From assembly GCA_934667125.1 (NCBI GenBank), contig CAKULF010000006.1:1-64000 (forward strand): a stretch of DNA of 64,000 bases. The letters are read 5' to 3'. The stretch is from an uncultured Candidatus Melainabacteria bacterium (GTDB lineage: Bacteria > Cyanobacteriota > Vampirovibrionia > Gastranaerophilales > Gastranaerophilaceae). Below are positions 42,872 to 49,938 of this stretch, piece by piece (within the stretch, counting starts at the first letter, position 1; the number at the start of each line of letters is the position of its first letter). The notes beneath the pieces were generated by a model, which worked only from the letters and a program-made list of their open reading frames with translations, did not search any database and had not been told where the DNA came from. The position numbers and the translations under genes were made by a program.

Positions 42872-43298
42872 TTTCTAAAAACAAGCCCAAAAGCGCTATT
42901 TTATAGCCATCTTTACCAAATCCGATAACAGAACCCTTGCAAACAGGGGCTATGAACGATTTTTTTCTAAATTCTTCTCTATTATTAACGTTTGATAAAT
43001 GCACCTCAACCGCTTTAATTTCAAGCCCTTTGATACAATCTGCTATTGCAATGCTTGTGTGCGTATAAGCGGCAGGATTGATGATTAAACCGTCAAAATC
43101 CATACAGGATTGAATTTTATCAATGATTTCGCCTTCAATATTGCTTTGAAAAAAAGTTAATTCAATTTCGGGCGACAATTTTTTTGCAAATTCAGTCAAT
43201 TCGCTATTGATTTTATCTAAAGTTTCACATCCATAAATCGCCGGTTCTCTTGTGCCAAGCAAGTTTAGGTTAGGACCATTCACAACAAGAATTTTCAT
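42864..43298 (-). CDS. aroQ: 3-dehydroquinate dehydratase, type II
   Basis: AroQ dehydrates 3-dehydroquinate in the shikimate pathway. The signature VVNGPNLNLLGTREPAIYG, FFQSNIEGEIIDKIQ, LIINPAAYTHTSIAIADCI and VHLSNVNNREEFRKKSFI (with the Arg/Glu and His of the active site) are all visible. The length of 144 is exact for the family. It overlaps thiL by eight bases and the ribD end by four. Confidence 0.97.
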   Translation of the reverse strand: MKILVVNGPNLNLLGTREPAIYGCETLDKINSELTEFAKKLSPEIELTFFQSNIEGEIIDKIQSCMDFDGLIINPAAYTHTSIAIADCIKGLEIKAVEVHLSNVNNREEFRKKSFIAPVCKGSVIGFGKDGYKIALLGLFLENE

Positions 43299-44353
43299 TT
43301 TTCAATCTTTCCATTTATCAATATATCGTCATCAAATTTTTTGATTTTTATATCTTTTAATTTTATACAATCATCAACTTCTTTGCAAACTAAATTTTGA
43401 ACAAAATTCATTCCTGAGCCGAAAATTTTTGGAGCAACAAATTGATTAATTTCGTCAACTTCATTATTTTTTAATAGCTCAGAATTAAACCCTGCACCGC
43501 TTTCAACCATTATTGAATAGATTTTCATTTCATACAATTTTTTAAATAATTCATCAAAATTTGTAAATGAAATTTTTTCAATATAATTTGGAACTTCAAT
43601 TTTTGAATTATTAATTAAAATTATTCTTGTCCCATCAGCCTTAAAAACATTGTAGTTTAGAGGGATTTTGTTGTTTGGGTCAAAAATTATTCTTGTTGGA
43701 GATTTTTTATTTTTTAATCTTACGTTTAATCTTGGATTATCAGCTAAAATCGTGCCGCTGGCGGACATTATAGCCTGATATTCGCTTCTTAATTTTTGAA
43801 CATAATTTCTTGATTTTTCATTTGTAATCCATTTTGATTTTTTTTCTTCTGTCGCTATCTTAGAATCCAGTGTTGTAGCGGTTTTTAGCATTACATAAGG
43901 CTTTTTGGTTAAAATATTTTTTATAAAAATCTTATTTAATTCTTGCGCTTCTTTTTCTAAAACCCCTAAAACCACCTCAATTCCAGCTTCTTGAAGCTTT
44001 TTAATCCCATTCATTCTAACCTTAGGATTAACATCAACAAGCGCAACAACCGCCTTTTTAAATCCGCTTTTTATAATCAAATCCGCACAGGGAGGGGTTT
44101 TTCCAAAATGCGAACAAGGTTCAAGGCTAACAATTATTGTTTTATTTTTCGTGTTACCTTTGGCGTTTTTTATCGCATTAACTTCAGCATGCGCCTTGCC
44201 ATATTCCTTATGATAGCCCTCTGATATGATTTTATCTTCGATTTCATCATACACAATCGCCCCAACATAAGGATTTGGCATATTTTTCCCTTTAGAGCGC
44301 TTTGCAAGAGAAAAACATCTTCTCATTAATTTTTCATATTTTTTATTGTTCAT
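43295..44353 (-). CDS. ribD: Bifunctional riboflavin deaminase-reductase
   Basis: RibD carries out the second and third steps of riboflavin synthesis. The N-terminal deaminase has zinc ligands in HAEVNAIKNA and EPCSHFGKTPPCADLI. The C-terminal reductase follows from about residue 150 (KPYVMLKTATTLDSKIATE, AIMSASGTILADNPRLNVR, IMVESGAGFNSELL). The frame begins with a TTG overlapping the ATPase gene; the ATG four codons in (MNNKKYEKLMRRCF) is preferred. The other rib genes are not adjacent. The overlap with the ATPase gene suggests one transcript. Confidence 0.95.
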   Translation of the reverse strand: MNNKKYEKLMRRCFSLAKRSKGKNMPNPYVGAIVYDEIEDKIISEGYHKEYGKAHAEVNAIKNAKGNTKNKTIIVSLEPCSHFGKTPPCADLIIKSGFKKAVVALVDVNPKVRMNGIKKLQEAGIEVVLGVLEKEAQELNKIFIKNILTKKPYVMLKTATTLDSKIATEEKKSKWITNEKSRNYVQKLRSEYQAIMSASGTILADNPRLNVRLKNKKSPTRIIFDPNNKIPLNYNVFKADGTRIILINNSKIEVPNYIEKISFTNFDELFKKLYEMKIYSIMVESGAGFNSELLKNNEVDEINQFVAPKIFGSGMNFVQNLVCKEVDDCIKLKDIKIKKFDDDILINGKIEK

Positions 44354-45689
44354 TATTTTCTTCAAAATCTTCTATAGTTGGGTTTTCAAACAATTTTTCT
44401 ATTTCTTCTTCGTTTTCGTTTTCTTTTTCAAAAAACTCTTCATTTTTTTCGGTCAAAGAAATATTTTCGTTTGCAGGCAATTCTTTTTTGAATTTTTTCA
44501 ATATATCGATATTTAAAGATTTTTTTGGCGCAACGTCAATATTTTGAGGACTTTCAGAGATTTGATAATATGTGTGTTTATAATCTTCATCAAAAATATT
44601 GCCATTAATCAAGCCCATATTTGATTGATTAATCTCATAAAGTCGAGGGGTCAAACCTGTTGATTTTATTTCGTTCAAATGGTTTAAGCTAAATATATCC
44701 AGTATTTCACACTCATTATCGTTGTTAACGTTTGTTTGAGAAACACTTGAAAGTCTTCTAAAACCTACTTCATCTTTGGATAAAGTTATAACGATATCAA
44801 AAGCTCTATAAGCCCTTGTTTTCGCTTCTTCAAAAGATATAGCAGGATTATTTTTAACTATAGCGCAAGCTATATTATATAGCGCATTTTGGGCTGAATT
44901 TGCCTTATAGCAAGCAAAAACACCATTATTATCCTCTTCAATATAATTAAGCGTTTGATTTATCACTTCATCTTTTAAATCATTTATAAAAATTTTATTT
45001 GGCGAAGTTGATAAAATTGAAGAAAAAATTTCTTCTTTTTGAGGGCAGTTTTTTAAATTAAAATTAGAAAAATTTGAACTTAAATTTTCAATTTCATCAG
45101 CAAAATCAACAATTGCAGCCCTGTGATTTGTTGGTAGATTCTTAAGTATAGCGCTTAAAAGAGTGGTTTTTCCTGTATTTTTTTTGCCTACAATTAAAAC
45201 ATTTGATTTTATTGAACATAAAGCCTCTAAAATAAGGGCTGTTTCTTTTGAAATAGCAAGTTTTTCCTGTAAAACCTGCAATGTTGCATATTTTTCCTTA
45301 TAAATTTTAACATTCAGCGTGATTTGACTTGATATAGGCGGCAAAATCATCTCAACATTCACACCTTTTGAATAATTGAAATTATAATATGAACCCTTGA
45401 AATTTTCCGGCAAATACCTTTTAACAATGTTTTCAAGTTGAATTTCATCTCTAAATTTTGCTGTTGTTTTAAAACTTTTTGATTGTTTTTCAATATAAAT
45501 ATTTTTTGCGCCATTTACAAAAATATTATTAACATCATCATCCGCAAAAATCATATCCAAAACCCCAAGAGTATTGGATTTTGAGGCTTGCTCGTTTGTT
45601 TCATAATATTTTGGAGCTTCGCTTTCTATTTCTTTTTTCAATGGATTATTCGTCGCATTTGCCGTATTTAATCTATCTTTTAATGACAA
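44343..45689 (-). CDS. CpaF/TadA-like secretion ATPase, degenerate
   Basis: The protein matches the GSPII_E/TadA hexameric ATPases that power type IV pilus and Tad assembly. It has MIFADDDVNNIFVNGAKNIYIE (TadA N-domain), SNVLIVGKKNTGKTTLLSAIL (Walker A, near residue 175) and a C-terminal AFDIVITLSKDEVGFRRLSSV. Two key elements are altered. The usual Walker B/Arg region (GE-x-RG-x-E) is FINDLKDE, and the downstream T-G-H-x-G-S segment is replaced by EEDNNGVFACYKANS. About 120 acidic C-terminal residues are extra. It may bind but not efficiently hydrolyse ATP. It starts three bases after the CpaE-like gene. No TadB/TadC follow. Confidence 0.75.
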   Translation of the reverse strand: MSLKDRLNTANATNNPLKKEIESEAPKYYETNEQASKSNTLGVLDMIFADDDVNNIFVNGAKNIYIEKQSKSFKTTAKFRDEIQLENIVKRYLPENFKGSYYNFNYSKGVNVEMILPPISSQITLNVKIYKEKYATLQVLQEKLAISKETALILEALCSIKSNVLIVGKKNTGKTTLLSAILKNLPTNHRAAIVDFADEIENLSSNFSNFNLKNCPQKEEIFSSILSTSPNKIFINDLKDEVINQTLNYIEEDNNGVFACYKANSAQNALYNIACAIVKNNPAISFEEAKTRAYRAFDIVITLSKDEVGFRRLSSVSQTNVNNDNECEILDIFSLNHLNEIKSTGLTPRLYEINQSNMGLINGNIFDEDYKHTYYQISESPQNIDVAPKKSLNIDILKKFKKELPANENISLTEKNEEFFEKENENEEEIEKLFENPTIEDFEENNEQ

Positions 45690-45691
45690 TT

Positions 45692-46870
45692 TTATTCTCC
45701 CATTTGTTTCATCAAACTATACATTGTCCCATCTGTCGTATTCAATTCCAAATCGTCAAATTTAGAATTCATAATATCTAAAGCTATGTTTTTAATTGCT
45801 TTTGCGATATTTGAATTTGGATTAGTTTCATCCAACACTTTTTTCTGATTAATAGCGTCAGCAAGCGTTAAATAGTTGTTTGGAACTTTGTAAGTTATGA
45901 TTTTATTATTTATTTCTTTTTGAATTTCGTCTAAATATTTTTTATTATCTTCCACAAATCTATTGAAAATTATGCGGATTTTAGAGTTTTTATAGCCGAT
46001 ATTTTGAAATTTTTCTATTGAATTTTCAACAATTGCTTTTGAAGAAGAATTTAAAACTAAATTATATAAAATCAAATTACTGTTGTTCAATATCTCAACA
46101 GTATTAAAATCAATATGATTAGGGCAATCTATGATGATATAATCAAACAATTTTCTTAAAGAATTAATAAGTTTGATAATCAAATCGCCATTTAATTTCA
46201 AATTATCAGAATAGCCGTATTTAAGCGCAAAACCATACAAATTAACGTCGTCGTGTTTTGGAATTAAAGATAAAATCATCTCTTTTGAAGCGCTATTTAG
46301 GCTATTTAGAATTATATTTTGATTTGTTTTTCTGATTTCAATTAATTCACTTAAATCCTCATCGCTCAAACTTAAATCCAAAAAACAAACATTTTTATTT
46401 GTTTTTGCAATTAAATAAGCCATATTCAGTGCTATAGAGCTTTTTCCAACTCCGCCTTTTGTTGAATAAAACGAAATAACTCGGCAATTTTTGGATAATT
46501 TTTCTTCTTTTGACTTAAATATTTTTTCAATTGAAGCTTTTAAAATATTTTTAATCACAGGTTTTAAAAGAAAATCATCAACTCCACTGCCCAAAACCTT
46601 AGTCACAAGCGCCGAATTGATTTCTGATGATAAAGCCAAAAATTTCAAATTTGATTTTTTTTCTTTTAAAATTTTAACTTCTTTTAAAATTTCATCTGAA
46701 TTTTCTTGCCCTATTTCAAAAATGATTAAATCAATATTTTCAAGGCTTTTAAGATTTTCAACATTATTCATTTCAGAGCAAAAGCCCAAAAATTGAACAT
46801 TTTCAAGCTCTTTTAAAAAGTTTGAAACAATATTATTTTCATTTTGATTAATTAAAACGGCGTTTATCAT
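45692..46870 (-). CDS. CpaE/TadZ-like ParA-family ATPase
   Basis: A receiver-like N-terminal domain (residues 1-120, without the phosphoacceptor context of a true response regulator) is joined to a MinD/ParA ATPase. The ATPase has the deviant Walker A SFYSTKGGVGKSSIALNMAYLIA, NVCFLDLSLSDEDLSEL and FDYIIIDCPNHIDFN. This is the layout of CpaE/TadZ, which places Tad pilus machinery at the pole. Here it is paired only with a TadA-like ATPase and no pilin, prepilin peptidase or TadB/C genes are in view. Confidence 0.82.
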   Translation of the reverse strand: MINAVLINQNENNIVSNFLKELENVQFLGFCSEMNNVENLKSLENIDLIIFEIGQENSDEILKEVKILKEKKSNLKFLALSSEINSALVTKVLGSGVDDFLLKPVIKNILKASIEKIFKSKEEKLSKNCRVISFYSTKGGVGKSSIALNMAYLIAKTNKNVCFLDLSLSDEDLSELIEIRKTNQNIILNSLNSASKEMILSLIPKHDDVNLYGFALKYGYSDNLKLNGDLIIKLINSLRKLFDYIIIDCPNHIDFNTVEILNNSNLILYNLVLNSSSKAIVENSIEKFQNIGYKNSKIRIIFNRFVEDNKKYLDEIQKEINNKIITYKVPNNYLTLADAINQKKVLDETNPNSNIAKAIKNIALDIMNSKFDDLELNTTDGTMYSLMKQMGE

Positions 46871-46927
46871 TTTCTAACTTTAAATACAGTATTACGTTTG
46901 TATTATATTATGACACCAAAACTCAAT

Positions 46928-47440
46928 CTATCCACAATTAAGAGTATTTTTCAGATATTTTAAAAATTCAGTTAGCGCATATTCAACTATATCAACTTTG
47001 ATTTTATATCTATCATTCGTTGAAGCTTGTTTTGAAATGTATTTAATCACTTTTATATCTTTGTTTTCGCCTTTTTTATAGCCAAAAGAAATATAAACAA
47101 GCCCGATTGGTTTTTCTTTGCTTCCGCCTGTTGGACCAAGAATTCCCGTTGTTGCTATTGAACAAGTTTCAAAATCCAATAAGCCAAGGCTCATTTCGTA
47201 AGCCGTTTGTTCGCTTACTGCGCCAAAGTTTTCAAGGGTTTCGTGTTGAACGTTTAAAAATTTTTCTTTAGCTTCATTTGAATATGTTACAAAATTTTGA
47301 AAAATAAATTTTGAGCTTCCGTCTATATCTGTTAAATATGAACTGACAAGCCCGCCCGTGCAGCTTTCAGCCGTTGCCAAAGATAGATTATTTTTAACTA
47401 AAATTTCTTTAATTTGCCTTAAAACTTCAAACTTTTCCAT
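46928..47440 (-). CDS. pncC: Nicotinamide-nucleotide amidase (CinA C-terminal)
   Basis: PncC deamidates NMN to NaMN, recycling pyridine nucleotides. The stand-alone CinA domain has SLATAESCTGGLVSSYLTDIDGSS, FVTYSNEAKEKFL, GAVSEQTAYEMSLG and IATTGILGPTGGSKEKPIGLVYI. The length of 170 is right for the domain. The COG1058 domain of full CinA is absent. It is transcribed away from the divergent sigma-factor gene. Confidence 0.93.
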   Translation of the reverse strand: MEKFEVLRQIKEILVKNNLSLATAESCTGGLVSSYLTDIDGSSKFIFQNFVTYSNEAKEKFLNVQHETLENFGAVSEQTAYEMSLGLLDFETCSIATTGILGPTGGSKEKPIGLVYISFGYKKGENKDIKVIKYISKQASTNDRYKIKVDIVEYALTEFLKYLKNTLNCG

Positions 47441-47539
47441 ATTTTTATTTTATCTCAAATTATTTTTTTGGAACAAATTTTGATTTTATTCGTCTAAAAA
47501 TTCAAGAAGTTAAAAGCAAAAAAGTTGGGGAGTAGTTTT

Positions 47540-48454
47540 ATGGAAAAATTAGCTGATTATATTTTAGAAGAAAAGGAAGATGATATTGACGAGATTAAGA
47601 CATTTAACGTTATAGCCAACAAAGACGAGGTTTTGCAGATGTATCTAAAGGATATATCTAAAATTAAACTTTTAAACAAACAAGATGAATATGACATTGG
47701 AAAAACGATTAAGGAGGGAAATAAAAAAGAGGCTCAAATTGCCAAAAAGAAGCTAATTCAGGCGAATTTAAGACTTGTTGTTTCAATTGCCAAAAAATAC
47801 ACAGGTCAAGGGATTTTGTTTATGGATTTGGTTCAAGAGGGAAGCTTGGGGCTAATTAAGGCCGCAGATAAATTTGATTATAAAAAAGGGTTTAAGTTTT
47901 CAACTTATGCAACTTGGTGGATTAAACAAACGGTTATCAGGGCAATTGCCAATAATTCAAGAGCAATTAGAATTCCAGTTCATATGGGAGATAAGATTAG
48001 GAATTATAAGAGGGCTTTAACGAAATTGTTTGTAACGCTGGGTCGAGAGCCGAACGATTTTGAAATAGCTAAAGAATTGAAAATCACAACAAAAAAACTA
48101 AATCTTATTAAAAATTCTATAATAAAAGAGCCGATAAGCTTTACTACGCCTGTTGCACAGGATTTGACTCTTGAAGATTATATATCCGATACTATTCAAA
48201 TTTCGCCAAACGAAAAAATTGAAAACATTGATTTTAAAAAGGATATCAACAAAGCGCTTGATGTTTTAAATGAGAGGGAAAGATTTATTATTTTGAACCG
48301 TTTTGCGCTGGGGGATAGGAAAAACAAGACATTAGAAGAGTTGGGGAATATTTTAGGTTTTTCTAAAGAAAGAATCAGACAAATAGAAATGGAGGGATTA
48401 AAAAAATTGAGAAAATCGCAAGATGTTCAACACTTAAAAGATTATTTAGAATAA
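47540..48454 (+). CDS. RNA polymerase sigma factor, sigma-70 family (group 2-like)
   Basis: The protein has region 1.2 (EVLQMYLKDISKIKLLNKQDEYDI), region 2 (LIQANLRLVVSIAKKYTGQGILFMDLVQEGSLGLIKAADKFDYKKGFKFSTYATWWIKQ, given as landmark only), region 3 (NSRAIRIPVHMGDKIRNY) and region 4 (TLEELGNILGFSKERIRQIEMEGLKKLR). Region 1.1 is absent. At 304 residues it looks like a group 2 or non-essential SigA-like factor, as are common in Cyanobacteria. GGGGAG lies seven bases before the ATG. It overlaps convergent acpS by 13 bases. Which promoters it reads cannot be told. Confidence 0.9.
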   Translation: MEKLADYILEEKEDDIDEIKTFNVIANKDEVLQMYLKDISKIKLLNKQDEYDIGKTIKEGNKKEAQIAKKKLIQANLRLVVSIAKKYTGQGILFMDLVQEGSLGLIKAADKFDYKKGFKFSTYATWWIKQTVIRAIANNSRAIRIPVHMGDKIRNYKRALTKLFVTLGREPNDFEIAKELKITTKKLNLIKNSIIKEPISFTTPVAQDLTLEDYISDTIQISPNEKIENIDFKKDINKALDVLNERERFIILNRFALGDRKNKTLEELGNILGFSKERIRQIEMEGLKKLRKSQDVQHLKDYLE

Positions 48455-48810
48455 TATACAAAAACATTCGCACAAGCGTATTTCCTTGTGTGAGAAAGGG
48501 AAAGCCTGATTTTTAAGTTTGGATATTTTTCAATTTTTACGTATGGAATAGAATTATCTTTTTTTAAAATTTCAATATCTTTTAAATACACGTCTTTTAT
48601 ATCTAATTCGCTCAACGCTTTATATACAGCCTCCTTTGCGCAAAATCTTGCGCACAAATGTTGGGCGAAATTTTTTTTTGAAAAACAATAATCCAGTTCG
48701 TTTTTAGTAAAAATTCGGTTTAAAAAACGTTCGTTATTATCTTTTGTTTTATTGTTAAAGCGCTCAACTTCTTCAATATCAGTGCCTATAGCTATATTTA
48801 CAAAATTCAT
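48442..48810 (-). CDS. acpS: Holo-[acyl-carrier-protein] synthase
   Basis: AcpS moves phosphopantetheine from CoA to apo-ACP. The magnesium and CoA residues lie in IAIGTDIEEVERFN and FCAKEAVYKALSE, with RLSLSHTRKYACA near the C-terminus. At 122 residues the length is standard. It follows the HAD phosphatase gene by three bases and converges on the sigma-factor gene with a 13-base overlap. Confidence 0.95.
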   Translation of the reverse strand: MNFVNIAIGTDIEEVERFNNKTKDNNERFLNRIFTKNELDYCFSKKNFAQHLCARFCAKEAVYKALSELDIKDVYLKDIEILKKDNSIPYVKIEKYPNLKIRLSLSHTRKYACANVFVYYSK

Positions 48811-48813
48811 TTT

Positions 48814-49467
48814 TTAACTTTCTATGTAATTTAAAATTTCTTTCGGGCTTTCAACGATTATTTTTGCCCCGTTTTTAATTAAAAATTCCTTATCCCTAAA
48901 GCCCCAAGTTACGCTTATACAAGGCATTGAGGAATTTTCAGCCGTTTTAATATCAACATCAGAATCGCCGATATATATAGCTTCTTCTGCTTTTAAATTC
49001 ATCAACTTTAAAACCTTTAAAACAGTGTCGGGCGCAGGTTTTTTCCTTATTCCCTCTTTTTCATTTTCGCCAAGCGCTATATCTATTAAATCGCCAAAAT
49101 ATTTTTCAGATAATTCTTTAACTGCTAAATCAAATTTATTTGAAACAATAGCGGTCTTAATCCCTTTAGCTTTAAGGCTTTTAAGCATTTCAACAACGCC
49201 ATCATACACTTTAGTTTTATTATACATATTTTCTTTATAATTTTTTTTAAAAGTTTCAAGGCACTCATCAAAATTTTTATTGTTCAAACCATCAGGAATT
49301 GCCCTTTCGATAAGCTTTTTAACCCCATTTCCAACAAATAATCTGATATCTTCGAGGCTATGAGTCGGATAATTCAATTTTGAAAGGCTATAGTTTGTTG
49401 CGTCTTTTAAGTCCTCAAGAGTGTTTAAAAGTGTTCCGTCTAAATCAAAAATAAAGATTTTTTTCAT
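48814..49467 (-). CDS. HAD phosphatase, phosphoglycolate-phosphatase-like
   Basis: The HAD superfamily motifs are FDLDGTLLNTLEDL (DxDxT), TAIVSNKFD (motif II, Ser), RKKPAPDTVLKVL (motif III, Lys) and YIGDSDVDIKTAENS (motif IV). The cap-domain position fits the Gph/PhoE-like subgroup. The natural substrate may be 2-phosphoglycolate or another small phosphate. The gene is upstream of acpS in a two-gene transcript. Confidence 0.88.
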   Translation of the reverse strand: MKKIFIFDLDGTLLNTLEDLKDATNYSLSKLNYPTHSLEDIRLFVGNGVKKLIERAIPDGLNNKNFDECLETFKKNYKENMYNKTKVYDGVVEMLKSLKAKGIKTAIVSNKFDLAVKELSEKYFGDLIDIALGENEKEGIRKKPAPDTVLKVLKLMNLKAEEAIYIGDSDVDIKTAENSSMPCISVTWGFRDKEFLIKNGAKIIVESPKEILNYIES

Positions 49468-49541
49468 AAAATTACCTATTTCTATAGAAAATATTATTAA
49501 ATAATCTTATTTTGTTTGCAAGAAAATCAGAAAAATGTTTT

Positions 49542-49550
49542 TGATATAAT
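49542..49550 (+). promoter_or_regulatory. Toxin promoter (extended -10)
   Basis: TGATATAAT is an extended -10 box (TGnTATAAT). Transcription would begin near 49557, giving a leader of about 70 bases before the GTG start. Confidence 0.6.
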
Positions 49551-49626
49551 TATTTTAAGGGTAGTACAAACCCACCACTAGCACAGACAATTTACTAAGA
49601 ATTGGCTAGAAAGGAGGGTTACAACT

Positions 49627-49698
49627 GTGATTTTGGATAAAATAATAATGCTACTAATCGTAGCAACGCTATTCATAGTAGCACTAAAAATTTTCTAA
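49627..49698 (+). CDS. Hydrophobic toxin-like peptide, 23 residues
   Basis: GTG starts a 23-codon frame: MILDKIIMLLIVATL, then FIVALKIF. It is a single helix with only one Asp and two Lys, the size and pattern of type I toxins and holin-like toxins (Hol_Tox, TxpA, Ldr). AAGGAGG lies nine bases before the GTG, a stronger ribosome-binding site than most genes here. A long hairpin follows the stop, and an antisense promoter faces it. Type I toxins insert in the membrane and depolarise it. The assignment rests on layout and topology, not on a database match. Confidence 0.6.
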   Translation: MILDKIIMLLIVATLFIVALKIF

Positions 49699-49758
49699 AA
49701 CCATAGGGTACTAAGTGAAGCCTCAGAGAACTGACCCTTCTTTGGGGCTTCCCCCTAT
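49640..49758 (-). ncRNA. Candidate antisense antitoxin RNA
   Basis: A promoter at 49765-49792 on the minus strand would start an RNA near 49757. It runs back through the toxin terminator hairpin and the 3' half of the toxin ORF. A stem GCTAC-GATTA-GTAGC (49650-49664, minus strand), followed by ATTATTATTTT, can end it near 49640. That gives an RNA of about 115-120 bases complementary to the toxin mRNA 3' end, as in TxpA/RatA-type systems. Confidence 0.5.
49703..49758 (+). terminator. Long hairpin, toxin mRNA terminator
   Basis: ATAGGG (49703-49708) pairs with CCCTAT (49753-49758). A 14-pair inner stem runs from GAAGCCTCAGAGAA (49717-49730) to TTCTTTGGGGCTTC (49738-49751), with two G-U pairs and a seven-base loop, CTGACCC. 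A T-run lies downstream at 49775-49783. The same hairpin would form the 5' stem of the antisense RNA. Confidence 0.7.
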
Positions 49759-49764
49759 ATCTAC

Positions 49765-49792
49765 ATTATATACCATTTTTTTTATTTCGCAA
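49765..49792 (-). promoter_or_regulatory. Antisense promoter facing the toxin
   Basis: On the minus strand TTGCGA (49787-49792) and TATAAT (49765-49770) are separated by 16 bases. It reads toward the toxin gene. It matches the consensus better than most promoters in the window. Confidence 0.6.
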
Positions 49793-49850
49793 GGTAGATA
49801 AGCGTATGGGTATAACTTAAAAAAGCATTGCTGGGCTCGCTCGACTCGGG

Positions 49851-49870
49851 TTGTTACAAATTGTTACAAA
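49851..49870 (+). repeat. Tandem TTGTTACAAA pair
   Basis: TTGTTACAAA occurs twice in direct succession. Each copy is close to a palindrome (TTGT-x-ACAA). It lies about 20 bases before the -35 box of the EF-hand gene, so it may be an activator site. Confidence 0.6.
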
Positions 49871-49891
49871 ATCTAAAGTTCAGGCCCTTTT

Positions 49892-49919
49892 TTGCCGTAT
49901 ACATCAGTATCAATATAAG
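49892..49919 (+). promoter_or_regulatory. Promoter of the EF-hand protein gene
   Basis: TTGCCG (49892-49897) and TATAAG (49914-49919) are separated by 16 bases, 20 bases before the ATG. An AGGG ribosome-binding site lies between. Confidence 0.55.
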
Positions 49920-49938
49920 TAACATAGGGCAATAAAAA

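Larger units (their letters stand above)
49468..49938. other. Intergenic region with type I toxin-antitoxin locus
   Basis: This 471-base gap holds a small toxin-like ORF, its promoter, a long terminator hairpin, a facing antisense promoter, and tandem TTGTTACAAA repeats with the promoter of the next gene. Each is listed separately. The rest is AT-rich sequence without recognisable content. Confidence 0.7.

Noticed and set aside
49559..49626. Riboswitch in the toxin leader
   Set aside because: Only a short GGGT/ACCC hairpin is seen; no known aptamer core can be recognised.
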